Of a stretch of DNA of 21,426 nt, positions 14,327 to 21,426 are shown piece after piece. The translations under genes were made by a program, and so were the position numbers. This stretch comes from JBBRWV01 sp038248985 (GTDB taxonomy: Bacteria > Planctomycetota > Phycisphaerae > WQYP01), in NCBI GenBank assembly GCA_038248985.1, contig JBBRWV010000059.1, positions 1 to 21,426 of the forward strand. Reading direction: 5' to 3'. A model generated the notes under the pieces. That model made no database searches and was not told the origin of the DNA. It saw only the letters and a list, made by a program, of their open reading frames with translations. Each line of letters starts with the position of its first letter. Within the stretch, counting starts at the first letter, position 1.

Positions 14327-15007
14327 ATGACCACAACTGCCGAAAAAAACCTGCGCTTCCGCAAATCTGCCGTCGCCAAACGTGCTCCCGCAATACGTGT
14401 CGAGCATGGCGATGAGCCCCAGGCTCATCCCGGTTGCCGCATGACGGAGTCAGAATTTTTGGAATGGGTTCAAGATCGCACCCGTGCTGAATGGGTCAAC
14501 GAAGAGGTGCATATCATGTCCCCAGTCAACAACAATCACGAAGCAATCCAAGGCTGGCTCTACCGCCTCCTCTCCGAATTCGTCGAGACACACGACCTCG
14601 GCCGCGTTCTCGGCTCCGAATTCTTCATCCGCCTCCCCAACCCTCCCGCTCGCCACCTCCCCGACCTCTTCTTCATCTCCAAAGATCGCCTCAAACTCAT
14701 CCGTCACACCTATTTCGAGGGCGCGCCCGATCTCATAATCGAAATCGTCTCCCCCGAATCCCACTCTCGCGACTACGGTCTTAAATTCGAAAACTACGAA
14801 AAAGCCGGCGTCTGCGAATACTGGATCATCGACCCCGCCACCCGCAGCTTCGATATCTTCTCCCTCCAAAAAAAATCCTTCAGCCCCATCCCCCTGAAAT
14901 CCCGCCGCCTCCACTCCGCAATTCTCAAAGGCCTCGCCCTCGACCCCGCCTGCCTCTGGCAACCCAAACTCCCCACCATCGCCTCCATCATGAGTAACCT
15001 CCGCTAA
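14327..15007 (+). CDS. Uma2-family (DUF820) restriction-endonuclease-like protein
   Basis: This 226-aa protein carries the Uma2 domain: a PD-(D/E)xK-type fold common in Cyanobacteria, Chloroflexi and Planctomycetota, usually in many copies and of unknown role. Matching segments are MTESEFLEWVQD...AEWVNEEVHIMSP (39-66), NNNHEAIQGWLYRLL, LPDLFFIS (111-118, acidic D113), APDLIIEIVSPES (133-145, E139), RDYGLKFENYEKAGVCEYWIIDP (148-170; K153 and K159 are candidate lysines). The first 35 residues are basic and not part of the domain. It sits between fabI and tex, breaking a run of core genes, with its own strong ribosome binding site. This suggests an acquired accessory gene. Nuclease activity is not shown for most of the family. 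Confidence 0.88.
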   Translation: MTTTAEKNLRFRKSAVAKRAPAIRVEHGDEPQAHPGCRMTESEFLEWVQDRTRAEWVNEEVHIMSPVNNNHEAIQGWLYRLLSEFVETHDLGRVLGSEFFIRLPNPPARHLPDLFFISKDRLKLIRHTYFEGAPDLIIEIVSPESHSRDYGLKFENYEKAGVCEYWIIDPATRSFDIFSLQKKSFSPIPLKSRRLHSAILKGLALDPACLWQPKLPTIASIMSNLR

Positions 15008-15035
15008 AACATCCCACCCAAAAACAACTCAAAAA

Positions 15036-15062
15036 TTTCGTGTCTTTCATATCTTTTGTGGC
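15036..15062 (+). repeat. Short 9-nt period tandem repeat between uma2 and tex
   Basis: Three degenerate units follow each other: TTTCGTGTC (15036-15044), TTTCATATC (15045-15053) and TTTTGTGGC (15054-15062). They lie in the 111-bp gap after the Uma2-family gene. No function is evident. Confidence 0.55.
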
Positions 15063-15118
15063 TCATTTATCGTCGCCGCCACCTCCCCCCAAAACCAGCC
15101 AAGGAAGGCCAACCCAAA

Positions 15119-17488
15119 ATGTTCAACCCCACCCACATCCAAAAAATCGCCACAGAACTTTCCATCAAACCCCAGCAAGTCCTCGCCACCGCTCGACTCA
15201 TCGAAGACGGCGGCACCGTTCCTTTCATCGCCCGCTACCGCAAGGAAGCCACCGGCACGCTCGACGAAGTCGCCATCGCCGCCATCCGCGACCGCCTCGA
15301 ACAACTTGCCGATCTCGACAAACGCCGTGAATCCATCCTGGCCTCGCTCGAAGAACGAAAACTCCTCACCGATCCTCTCAAGTCCTCCCTCGATTCCGCC
15401 GAAACCCTCACCGCACTCGAAGACCTCTACGCCCCCTTCCGCCCCAAGAAACGCACCCGCGCCATGATCGCCCGCGAAGCCGGCCTCCAGCCCCTCGCCG
15501 ATCTCCTCCTCGCGCAGAATCCCCTCACCGATCCAGCAGCCGAAGCCGCCAAATTCCTCCGTCCAAATTCCTCGGAGAAATCCGTCGAAACCGTCCAAGC
15601 CGCGTTGCAGGGCGCTCGCGACATCCTCGCGGAAACCATCAGCGAAACCCCCGATGCCCGCGCCGCCCTCCGCAAACTCTTCTGGGACCGCGGCATCGTT
15701 TCTTCCAAGCGCATCGATGCCACCGGCGCCTTCACCCTCGCCACCGATGACACTGCCCGCGCCGCCATCCTCGCCGCACTCCCTCCCGAAACGCTCAAAT
15801 TCAAAGACTACTTTGATTGGCATGAGCCCGTCGCCACCATCCCCAGTCACCGCCTGCTCGCCATCCGTCGCGGTTCCTCCGAAGGCATCCTCATGTTCCG
15901 CGTCGCCCCGCCCGATGCCGATGCCCTCGCCATTCTCGAAAATCTTTTCGTCGAAAACAATTCCGAATGCGCTGCCCACATCCAGCAAGCCGTCGCCGAT
16001 TCCTGGAAGCGCCTTCTCGTCAGCTCGATGGAAACGGAAATCCGCCTCGAATCGCGCAAGCGGGCCGATGCCGCCGCCATCGACATCTTCACCGCCAACC
16101 TCCGCGAACTCCTCATGGCCTCGCCCCTCGGGCAGAAAAACACCCTCGCCATCGACCCCGGCTTCCGCACCGGCTGCAAAACCGTCGTCCTCGACGCCCA
16201 GGGCAAACTGCTCCACAACGACGTCATCTACCCCGATCAAGGCCAGCACAAAACCGCCGAAGCCGAACACACTATCCGCGACCTAGTCCAAAAATTCCAC
16301 ATCGAAGCCATCGCCATCGGCAACGGCACCGCCGGTCGCGAGACCGAAACCTTCATCCGCAAACTCAATCTCCCCCCCGCCATCCAAGTCCTGCTCGTCA
16401 ACGAATCCGGCGCCTCCATCTACTCCGCCTCCGACATCGCCCGTGCTGAATTCCCCGATCATGACCTCACCGTCCGCGGCGCCGTCTCCATCGGCCGCCG
16501 CCTCCAGGACCCCCTCGCCGAACTCGTCAAACTCGACCCCAAATCCATCGGCGTCGGCCAATACCAGCACGATGTCGATCAGGACCGCCTCAAAAAATCC
16601 CTCGACGACATCGTCGTTTCCTGCGTCAACGCCGTCGGCGTCGAACTCAACTCCGCCTCCAAACAACTGCTCACCTACGTCTCCGGACTCAATGAAACCA
16701 TCGCCGAAAACATCATCACCCACCGCAACACCCACGGCCCCTTCAAAAAACGCAAAGACCTCCTCGACGTCCCCCGCCTCGGCCCCAAAGCCTTCGAACA
16801 ATCCGCCGGCTTCCTCCGCATCCGCGCTGCCGGGGGAGGTGAAAACCCCCTCGACTCCTCCGCCGTCCACCCCGAGCGCTACTCCCTCCTCGACCGCATG
16901 GCCAAAGACCTCGGCACCACCGTCCCCGCACTCATCCGCGATGAACCCCTCCGCAAACAAATAGACCTCCACAAATACGTCTCCGACACCGTCGGCCTCC
17001 CCACCCTCACCGACATCCTCGCCGAACTCGCCAAACCCGGCCGCGACCCGCGCCAGCAATTCGAAGCCTTCCAGTTCGCCGAAGGCATCAACAAAATCGA
17101 AGACCTCCACCCCGGCATGAAACTTCCCGGCATCGTCACCAACGTCACCGCCTTCGGTGCCTTCGTCGACATCGGCGTCCACCAGGACGGCCTCGTCCAC
17201 ATCTCGCAACTCGCCGACCGCTTCATCAAAGACGCCGGCGAAGTCGTCAAAGTCCAGCAACGCGTCGAAGTCACCGTCGTCGAAGTCGACACCAACCGCA
17301 AACGCATCGCGCTGTCGATGCGCAAAGCCCCGCAAGCCCCCAGCAGCAGTCCGCAAAAATCTACTTCCCCGCAAACCTCTCGCATCGGCAGCACTCCCGT
17401 CGCCGTCTATCGCCCCCCCGCCCCCGCCAAAGACGGCTGGTTCTCGTCTGCCCTCAACACCGCCAAAAACAAAAAAGGTGGAATGTAG
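15119..17488 (+). CDS. tex: Tex-family RNA-binding transcription accessory protein
   Basis: This 789-aa protein is the bacterial Tex/Spt6-like factor, which binds nucleic acid and is tied to transcription under stress and toxin gene expression. Domains in order: N-terminal helical Tex core (IATELSIKPQQVLATARLI, then TVPFIARYRKEATG, the Tex signature); YqgF/RNase H-like domain from about 340 (TLAIDPGFRTGCKTVVLD); helix-hairpin-helix region from about 517 (YVSGLNETIAENII ... LLDVPRLGPKAFEQ); S1 RNA-binding domain at about 666-735 (GIVTNVTAFGAFVDIGVHQD, GLVHISQL). A Ser/Pro/Lys-rich tail of about 50 residues ends in KNKKGGM. I start at ATG 15119 with AAGGAAGG at 15101-15108. An in-frame ATG at 15056 would add 21 unconserved residues. 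Confidence 0.96.
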   Translation: MFNPTHIQKIATELSIKPQQVLATARLIEDGGTVPFIARYRKEATGTLDEVAIAAIRDRLEQLADLDKRRESILASLEERKLLTDPLKSSLDSAETLTALEDLYAPFRPKKRTRAMIAREAGLQPLADLLLAQNPLTDPAAEAAKFLRPNSSEKSVETVQAALQGARDILAETISETPDARAALRKLFWDRGIVSSKRIDATGAFTLATDDTARAAILAALPPETLKFKDYFDWHEPVATIPSHRLLAIRRGSSEGILMFRVAPPDADALAILENLFVENNSECAAHIQQAVADSWKRLLVSSMETEIRLESRKRADAAAIDIFTANLRELLMASPLGQKNTLAIDPGFRTGCKTVVLDAQGKLLHNDVIYPDQGQHKTAEAEHTIRDLVQKFHIEAIAIGNGTAGRETETFIRKLNLPPAIQVLLVNESGASIYSASDIARAEFPDHDLTVRGAVSIGRRLQDPLAELVKLDPKSIGVGQYQHDVDQDRLKKSLDDIVVSCVNAVGVELNSASKQLLTYVSGLNETIAENIITHRNTHGPFKKRKDLLDVPRLGPKAFEQSAGFLRIRAAGGGENPLDSSAVHPERYSLLDRMAKDLGTTVPALIRDEPLRKQIDLHKYVSDTVGLPTLTDILAELAKPGRDPRQQFEAFQFAEGINKIEDLHPGMKLPGIVTNVTAFGAFVDIGVHQDGLVHISQLADRFIKDAGEVVKVQQRVEVTVVEVDTNRKRIALSMRKAPQAPSSSPQKSTSPQTSRIGSTPVAVYRPPAPAKDGWFSSALNTAKNKKGGM

Positions 17489-17519
17489 TACCGCATCACA
17501 TCACCGCAGCCCCCCGCTG

Positions 17520-17525
17520 TATACT
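17520..17525 (+). promoter_or_regulatory. TATACT -10-like hexamer abutting the sua5 start
   Basis: TATACT ends 6 nt (CCCCTC) before ATG 17532, in the 43-bp tex-sua5 gap. No Shine-Dalgarno sequence precedes the start. The -35 region is weak. The arrangement is nearly identical to that of nnrD. Confidence 0.5.
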
Positions 17526-17531
17526 CCCCTC

Positions 17532-18533
17532 ATGCAAACCCTCCTCGCCCCCGCCACCACACACCTCCTCGAAGCCGCCGCACTCCTCGCCGCAGGAGAC
17601 CTCGTCGCCTTCCCCACTGAAACCGTCTACGGCCTCGGCGCCGATGCCCGCTCCCGCGCGGCCGTCGAAAAAATCTACGCCGCCAAGGGACGCCCTTCCG
17701 GCAACCCCGTCATTGTCCACCTTGCTGACCCCGCCGACGCCCCCACCTGCGTCACCACCTGGCCGCCCCTCGCGGAAAAACTCGCCCAACTTTTCTGGCC
17801 CGGCCCCCTCACGCTCATCCTGCCGCGCAGCCCGCTCCTCACTGACGCCGTCTCCGCCGGCCGCTCCACCGTCGCCCTCCGCTGCCCCAACCACCCCGTC
17901 GCCGAAGCCCTCCTCCGCACCTGCGGCTTCCCCATCGCCGCACCCTCCGCCAACCGCTCTGGCTTCACCAGCCCCACCACCGCCCAGCACGTCTACGCCG
18001 AACTCGCCGGCCGCATCCCCCTCATCCTCGACGGCGGCCCCTCCACCATCGGCCTCGAATCCACCGTCCTCGACCTCACCTCCAAAACCCCCACCATCCT
18101 CCGCCCCGGTGCGGTCACGCGTGAAATGCTCCAATCCGCCATCGGCCCCGTTCTCACCTTTCACCAATCCCTCGTCCCCTCCACCTCCGCCATCAGCCCC
18201 GGCCAGCACCATCGCCACTACGCTCCCACAACGCCCGCCTTCTCCATCTCCCGCATCGACTGGTCTGCCCACGAGGAAAAAATCCGCACCCGCTCCGATA
18301 AAATAATCCTCATCACTTACGATCCCGCCATCGCGCTCCCCGCTCCGCATGAAGTGCTCCTCCTCCCCCCCACCGCTGAAAAATATGCCGCGGCTCTTTA
18401 CGCGTCCCTTCGCCAAGCCGACGATCTCACCGCTTCATGCATCCTCGTCCTTCTGCCCGATAATTTAGAAGGCATGTGGGCCGCCGTCGTTGATCGGCTC
18501 CACCGCGCCACCATTCCTTTCTCAATCACATAA
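17532..18533 (+). CDS. L-threonylcarbamoyladenylate synthase, Sua5 type
   Basis: This 333-aa enzyme makes threonylcarbamoyl-AMP from threonine, bicarbonate and ATP, for t6A at position 37 of ANN-decoding tRNAs. The YrdC domain covers about 1-205: FPTETVYGLGADA, YAAKGRPSGNPVIVHL (basic nucleotide-binding segment), WPGPLTLILP, STVALRCPNHPVAEALL, IAAPSANRSGFTSPTTAQHV and GLESTVLDL, with ILRPGAVTREML next. The smaller Sua5 C-terminal domain follows; SPGQHHRHYAPTTPAF is the usual linker motif SPGMxxxHYAP. Two domains and the length make it Sua5 rather than short TsaC. An alternative in-frame start far upstream overlaps tex and is rejected. alr follows after 12 bp, so the two are probably one transcript. 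Confidence 0.95.
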   Translation: MQTLLAPATTHLLEAAALLAAGDLVAFPTETVYGLGADARSRAAVEKIYAAKGRPSGNPVIVHLADPADAPTCVTTWPPLAEKLAQLFWPGPLTLILPRSPLLTDAVSAGRSTVALRCPNHPVAEALLRTCGFPIAAPSANRSGFTSPTTAQHVYAELAGRIPLILDGGPSTIGLESTVLDLTSKTPTILRPGAVTREMLQSAIGPVLTFHQSLVPSTSAISPGQHHRHYAPTTPAFSISRIDWSAHEEKIRTRSDKIILITYDPAIALPAPHEVLLLPPTAEKYAAALYASLRQADDLTASCILVLLPDNLEGMWAAVVDRLHRATIPFSIT

Positions 18534-18545
18534 AGGCACACCGCC

Positions 18546-19691
18546 ATGATCCCCCAGCACGGCACTCTCGAAATTTCCCGCGCCCGCCTCCGCCACAACC
18601 TCGCCCTCCTTCGCCAGCAACTCTCCCCCAACACCCAGCTCTGCGCCACCATCAAAGCCAATGCCTACGGCCACGGCGTCGATCTGCTCGCCTCCCTTCT
18701 CCAAGCCGAAAACATCGCCTGGGCCGCCGTCTACTCGCTTCACGAAGCCATCGCGCTGGCCCGCAGCAGCTCCTTCAACATCATCACGCTCTCCCCCATC
18801 ATGCACGATGCGCAATCCGCCCACGATTTTCTCGACGCCCTCGGCGAAAAAGAACTCCGCCAGATCCGTTTCAACATCACCGATCCCGAATCTATCCACT
18901 CCCTCGCCACCGCCGCCCAGAAGCGCAAGCTCCCCTTCCCGCTGCAAATCCACATCCAACTCGATACCGGCCTCACGCGCATCGGTGCCACGCCTGCCTC
19001 CATCACCCAACTCGCCACCGCCATCTCCGCCAGCCCCGCCCTGCACCTCGAAGGCCTCTTCGCCCATCTCTCCCATGGCGACGTCCCCGATCATCCCACC
19101 CTCCGCGATCAACTCGCCGCCCTCACCCTCATCGCCACGCAACTCCGTCAACTTCACCCGCACCTCCTCGTCCATCTGCAAAACTCCGGCGGCCTCTTCA
19201 ACATCCCCGCATCCAACCTCTTCAACCTCGCCCGCGTCGGCATCGCTCTTTACGGCCTCCAGCCCTCCACCGATGCCCCCATCAAAAACCTCCAGCCCGT
19301 CGCCCGCGTCACCGCCCCCATCCTCGCCATTCACGATCGCCCCGCCGGCACCGGCGTCGGCTACGGCCACCTGTTCACCACCTCGCAAAACTCACGCATC
19401 GCCATCGTCCCCGTCGGTTACGCCGATGGCTACCCCCGCCTCCTCTCCAACAACTCCCTTGCCCAACTGCTCGGTCAAAGCGTCCCCGTCGTCGGCCGCG
19501 TCTCCATGGATCAAATCATCCTCGACATCACCCACCTCCCCTCCGCCCAGATCGGCGACACCGTCACCGTCATCTCCCACGATCCCGCCCACCTCAACTC
19601 CCTCGACCGCATGGCCGACACCCTCGGCACCATCGGCTACGAACTCGCCACCCACCTCGGCCCCCGCCTCGCCCGCACAATTGTCGACTGA
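18546..19691 (+). CDS. alr: Alanine racemase
   Basis: This 381-aa PLP enzyme (fold type III) interconverts L- and D-alanine for peptidoglycan precursors. The PLP lysine is K37 in ATIKANAYGHG. The opposing catalytic Tyr is expected at Y273 in GTGVGYGHLFTT. RIAIVPVGYADGYPR, GRVSMDQIILDIT and GDTVTVIS are also family motifs. HIQLDTGLTRIG and HLSHGDVPDHP fit the barrel, and the length is typical. The start ATG 18546 has AAAGG about 8 nt upstream and lies 12 bp after sua5. Its presence implies a peptidoglycan wall, which is informative if the host is a planctomycete. It converges on mnmG; the 132-bp gap shows no clear terminator hairpin. Confidence 0.96.
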   Translation: MIPQHGTLEISRARLRHNLALLRQQLSPNTQLCATIKANAYGHGVDLLASLLQAENIAWAAVYSLHEAIALARSSSFNIITLSPIMHDAQSAHDFLDALGEKELRQIRFNITDPESIHSLATAAQKRKLPFPLQIHIQLDTGLTRIGATPASITQLATAISASPALHLEGLFAHLSHGDVPDHPTLRDQLAALTLIATQLRQLHPHLLVHLQNSGGLFNIPASNLFNLARVGIALYGLQPSTDAPIKNLQPVARVTAPILAIHDRPAGTGVGYGHLFTTSQNSRIAIVPVGYADGYPRLLSNNSLAQLLGQSVPVVGRVSMDQIILDITHLPSAQIGDTVTVISHDPAHLNSLDRMADTLGTIGYELATHLGPRLARTIVD

Positions 19692-19823
19692 CCCCCTCGA
19701 TAAAATCGTGATACGCTTTCACACCGCTCGCTGTGGCGTGCCTGAACCATCGCCCCGCCAAAGTCCGCCATCGCACCCTCGAACTCATCCACCCCCGCGC
19801 CATCGCACTCAAACTCCACGCCC

Positions 19824-21426
19824 TCAGTGGCTCCGCGCACCCTTCCCCGTCATATAAATCATCAACACCGTCAAATCCCCCGGCGTCACCCCCTCCAAGC
19901 GCGACGCCTGCCCAATCGTCCCCGGCCGAAATTTCTCCAGGCTCTGCGCCGCTTCCTTCCGCAATTCGGTCACGCTGGCAAAATTAAAACTCGCCGGTAT
20001 CCGCTTGTCTTCCAAATCATGCATCCGCTGCGCACTGAGCTTTTCCCGCTCAATATACCCCGCATATTTCGCCTCAATCTCCACCTGCGTCAGAATCTCC
20101 TCCGCCCCCGAATGCCTCAGCAACTCCTCCATCATCGCCCCCGCCCCCGGTGCCACACCCCCCAACTCCCGCCACGTCAGATCCGGCCGCCGCAGCATCT
20201 CATACGCCGTCGTCCCACTCCCCCCGATCGGCAATTTCGTCGCCCGCAATTTCTCCACCGTCCGCGCCATCGCCCCCATCTTGTGATGCAATTTCTCCAC
20301 CCTATCCGCCCCCGCCAATCCCATCTCATGCCCCAGCACCGTCAATCGCTGATCCGCATTGTCGCTCCGCAGCAACAATCGAAACTCCGCTCGGCTCGTA
20401 AACATCCGGTACGGCTCTGTCGGCGTCTTGGTGATCAAATCATCGATCATCACCCCGATATACGCCTGGTCGCGCTTCAGCGTAAACGCCTCCTCCCCGC
20501 GCACCCGTCGCACCGCGTTTATCCCCGCGATCAAACCCTGCCCCGCCGCCTCCTCATACCCGCTCGTCCCATTCAACTGCCCCGCAAAAAACAGCCCGCC
20601 TACCCGCTTCGTTTCCAGCGTCGCATTCACCTGGTGCGTCGGCGAAAAATCGTACTCCACCGCATACCCCATCCGCAAAATCTCCGCCCGCTCACACCCC
20701 ACAATGTTCCGCACGATCTCTCGCTGCACATCCTCCGGCAGGCTCGTCGAAATCCCGTTGCAGTAAATCTCCTCCGTCTCCAACCCCTCCGGCTCCAGAA
20801 AAATCTGGTGCTGCTCCTTCTCCGCAAACCGCACCACCTTGTCCTCAATGCTCGGACAATATCGCGGCCCACGCGACATGATCTGCCCCGAATACATCGG
20901 CGCCCGATGCAGATTCGCCCGTATCAACGCATGCACCTTCGCATTCGTATACGTAATGTGCATCGGCACCTGCCGCAAAACCGGAAACCGCCCCGCCTCC
21001 GTCATCTCCGAAAACGCCACCGCCGGTTCATCCCCTGGCTGCTCCGCCAACGCCGCAAAATCAATCGTCGCCCGATCCAGTCGCGGCGGCGTACCCGTCT
21101 TCAATCGCCCCATCTCAAACCCCAACTCTCGCAAACATCCCGACAGCCCCCGTGCCGCTTGCTCCCCCACGCGTCCCCCTTCCGTTTGCTTCTCCCCCGT
21201 GTGCATCAACGCCCGCAAAAACGTCCCCGTCGTCACCACCACGCACCCGCACGCGATCTCCCGCCCATCCTCCAGCACCACCCCCCGCACACACCCACCC
21301 TCTGGCCCCACGCCCCAAACGCCCCCCCCCAACCGCAGCGCCCCATCCGCATTCGTCACCAGCCCCGCCCACGGCATCCCCATCGCGCGATAATACCGCG
21401 AGTTAAACGGCTCGAGCTCCGTCCCC
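19824..21426 (-). CDS. mnmG: tRNA uridine-5-carboxymethylaminomethyl modification enzyme MnmG (5' end outside the window)
   Basis: This is the FAD/NAD-binding subunit that, with MnmE, modifies U34 of certain tRNAs (cmnm5U). The frame is open to the right edge, so the N-terminus with the FAD-binding GxGxxG lies outside. Visible marks are VVVTTGTFLRALMHTGE, LKTGTPPRLDRATIDF, SRGPRYCPSIEDKVVRF, IFLEPEGLETEEIYCNGIST, LPEDVQREIV, GYAVEYDF, GLFFAGQLNGTSGYEEAAGQ, GLIAGINA, FTSRAEFRLLLRSDNADQRL and the C-terminal helical region with YAGYIEREK and QASRLEGVTPGDL. Nothing is frameshifted. Upstream of GTFL, the last few visible residues (LEPFNSRYYRAMGMPW) fit poorly to the usual RAQxDxxxY segment. Confidence 0.94.
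   Translation of the reverse strand, partial: GTELEPFNSRYYRAMGMPWAGLVTNADGALRLGGGVWGVGPEGGCVRGVVLEDGREIACGCVVVTTGTFLRALMHTGEKQTEGGRVGEQAARGLSGCLRELGFEMGRLKTGTPPRLDRATIDFAALAEQPGDEPAVAFSEMTEAGRFPVLRQVPMHITYTNAKVHALIRANLHRAPMYSGQIMSRGPRYCPSIEDKVVRFAEKEQHQIFLEPEGLETEEIYCNGISTSLPEDVQREIVRNIVGCERAEILRMGYAVEYDFSPTHQVNATLETKRVGGLFFAGQLNGTSGYEEAAGQGLIAGINAVRRVRGEEAFTLKRDQAYIGVMIDDLITKTPTEPYRMFTSRAEFRLLLRSDNADQRLTVLGHEMGLAGADRVEKLHHKMGAMARTVEKLRATKLPIGGSGTTAYEMLRRPDLTWRELGGVAPGAGAMMEELLRHSGAEEILTQVEIEAKYAGYIEREKLSAQRMHDLEDKRIPASFNFASVTELRKEAAQSLEKFRPGTIGQASRLEGVTPGDLTVLMIYMTGKGARSH

Noticed and set aside
12443..14428. A 661-codon minus-strand open frame across rpe and fabI
   Set aside because: It is antisense to three well-recognised genes and has low-complexity composition; the same holds for the long minus-strand frames opposite pgk (11469-12833) and tex (15047-16270, 16283-17374).
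19692..19823. Possible small gene or terminator between alr and mnmG
   Set aside because: Short frames on both strands lack start signals and motifs, and no stable hairpin with a T-run was seen.

Overview
The window looks like the chromosome of a GC-rich bacterium of the Planctomycetota, possibly Phycisphaerae-like. The lineage call is an inference. It rests on a Minf_1886-family gene, a PocR-GAF-PP2C phosphatase, a very long AsmA-like protein, and several promoter-like hexamers so close to start codons that leaderless transcription is suggested. No rRNA, tRNA, CRISPR array, transposase or integrase was seen.

Layout. 1-107 is the 3' end of an unknown gene. 165-3734 (minus) encodes a membrane-anchored AsmA-like protein. 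4039-5085 (plus) encodes an NAD(P)H-hydrate dehydratase with an unusual linker. 5240-6214 is the most unusual part: two small overlapping minus-strand genes, a HEPN-like protein and a BolA-fold-like protein, lie between two perfect 106-bp direct repeats. Each repeat is the last 35 codons of the next gene, a PocR-GAF-PP2C (SpoIIE-type) phosphatase at 6110-7939. 8035-9759 (minus) encodes a secreted TPR protein. 10000-10905 (plus) is a methylthioadenosine phosphorylase and 10936-11352 (minus) a Minf_1886-family protein.

11538-19691 is a plus-strand run of core genes: pgk, rpe, fabI, a Uma2-family nuclease-like gene, tex, a Sua5-type threonylcarbamoyl-AMP synthase and alr. It meets mnmG (19824 to the right edge, minus, incomplete) head to head. 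These genes cover lower glycolysis/Calvin-type sugar phosphate steps, fatty acid synthesis, transcription accessory function, tRNA modification (t6A by Sua5, cmnm5U34 by MnmG) and D-alanine supply for the wall.

Two window-scale signals stand out. GC skew on the plus strand is positive in the left third and negative in the right half whatever the gene direction, with the change at about 7.7-9.7 kb. A dif-like imperfect palindrome lies at 9783-9810, next to the change. Separately, four genes carry a TATACT/TAAACT hexamer ending 6-7 nt before the ATG and have no Shine-Dalgarno sequence.

The best candidate for an undescribed system is the HEPN-like/BolA-like pair. It appears to have been inserted at the 3' end of the phosphatase gene in a way that rebuilt that gene's catalytic C-terminus.
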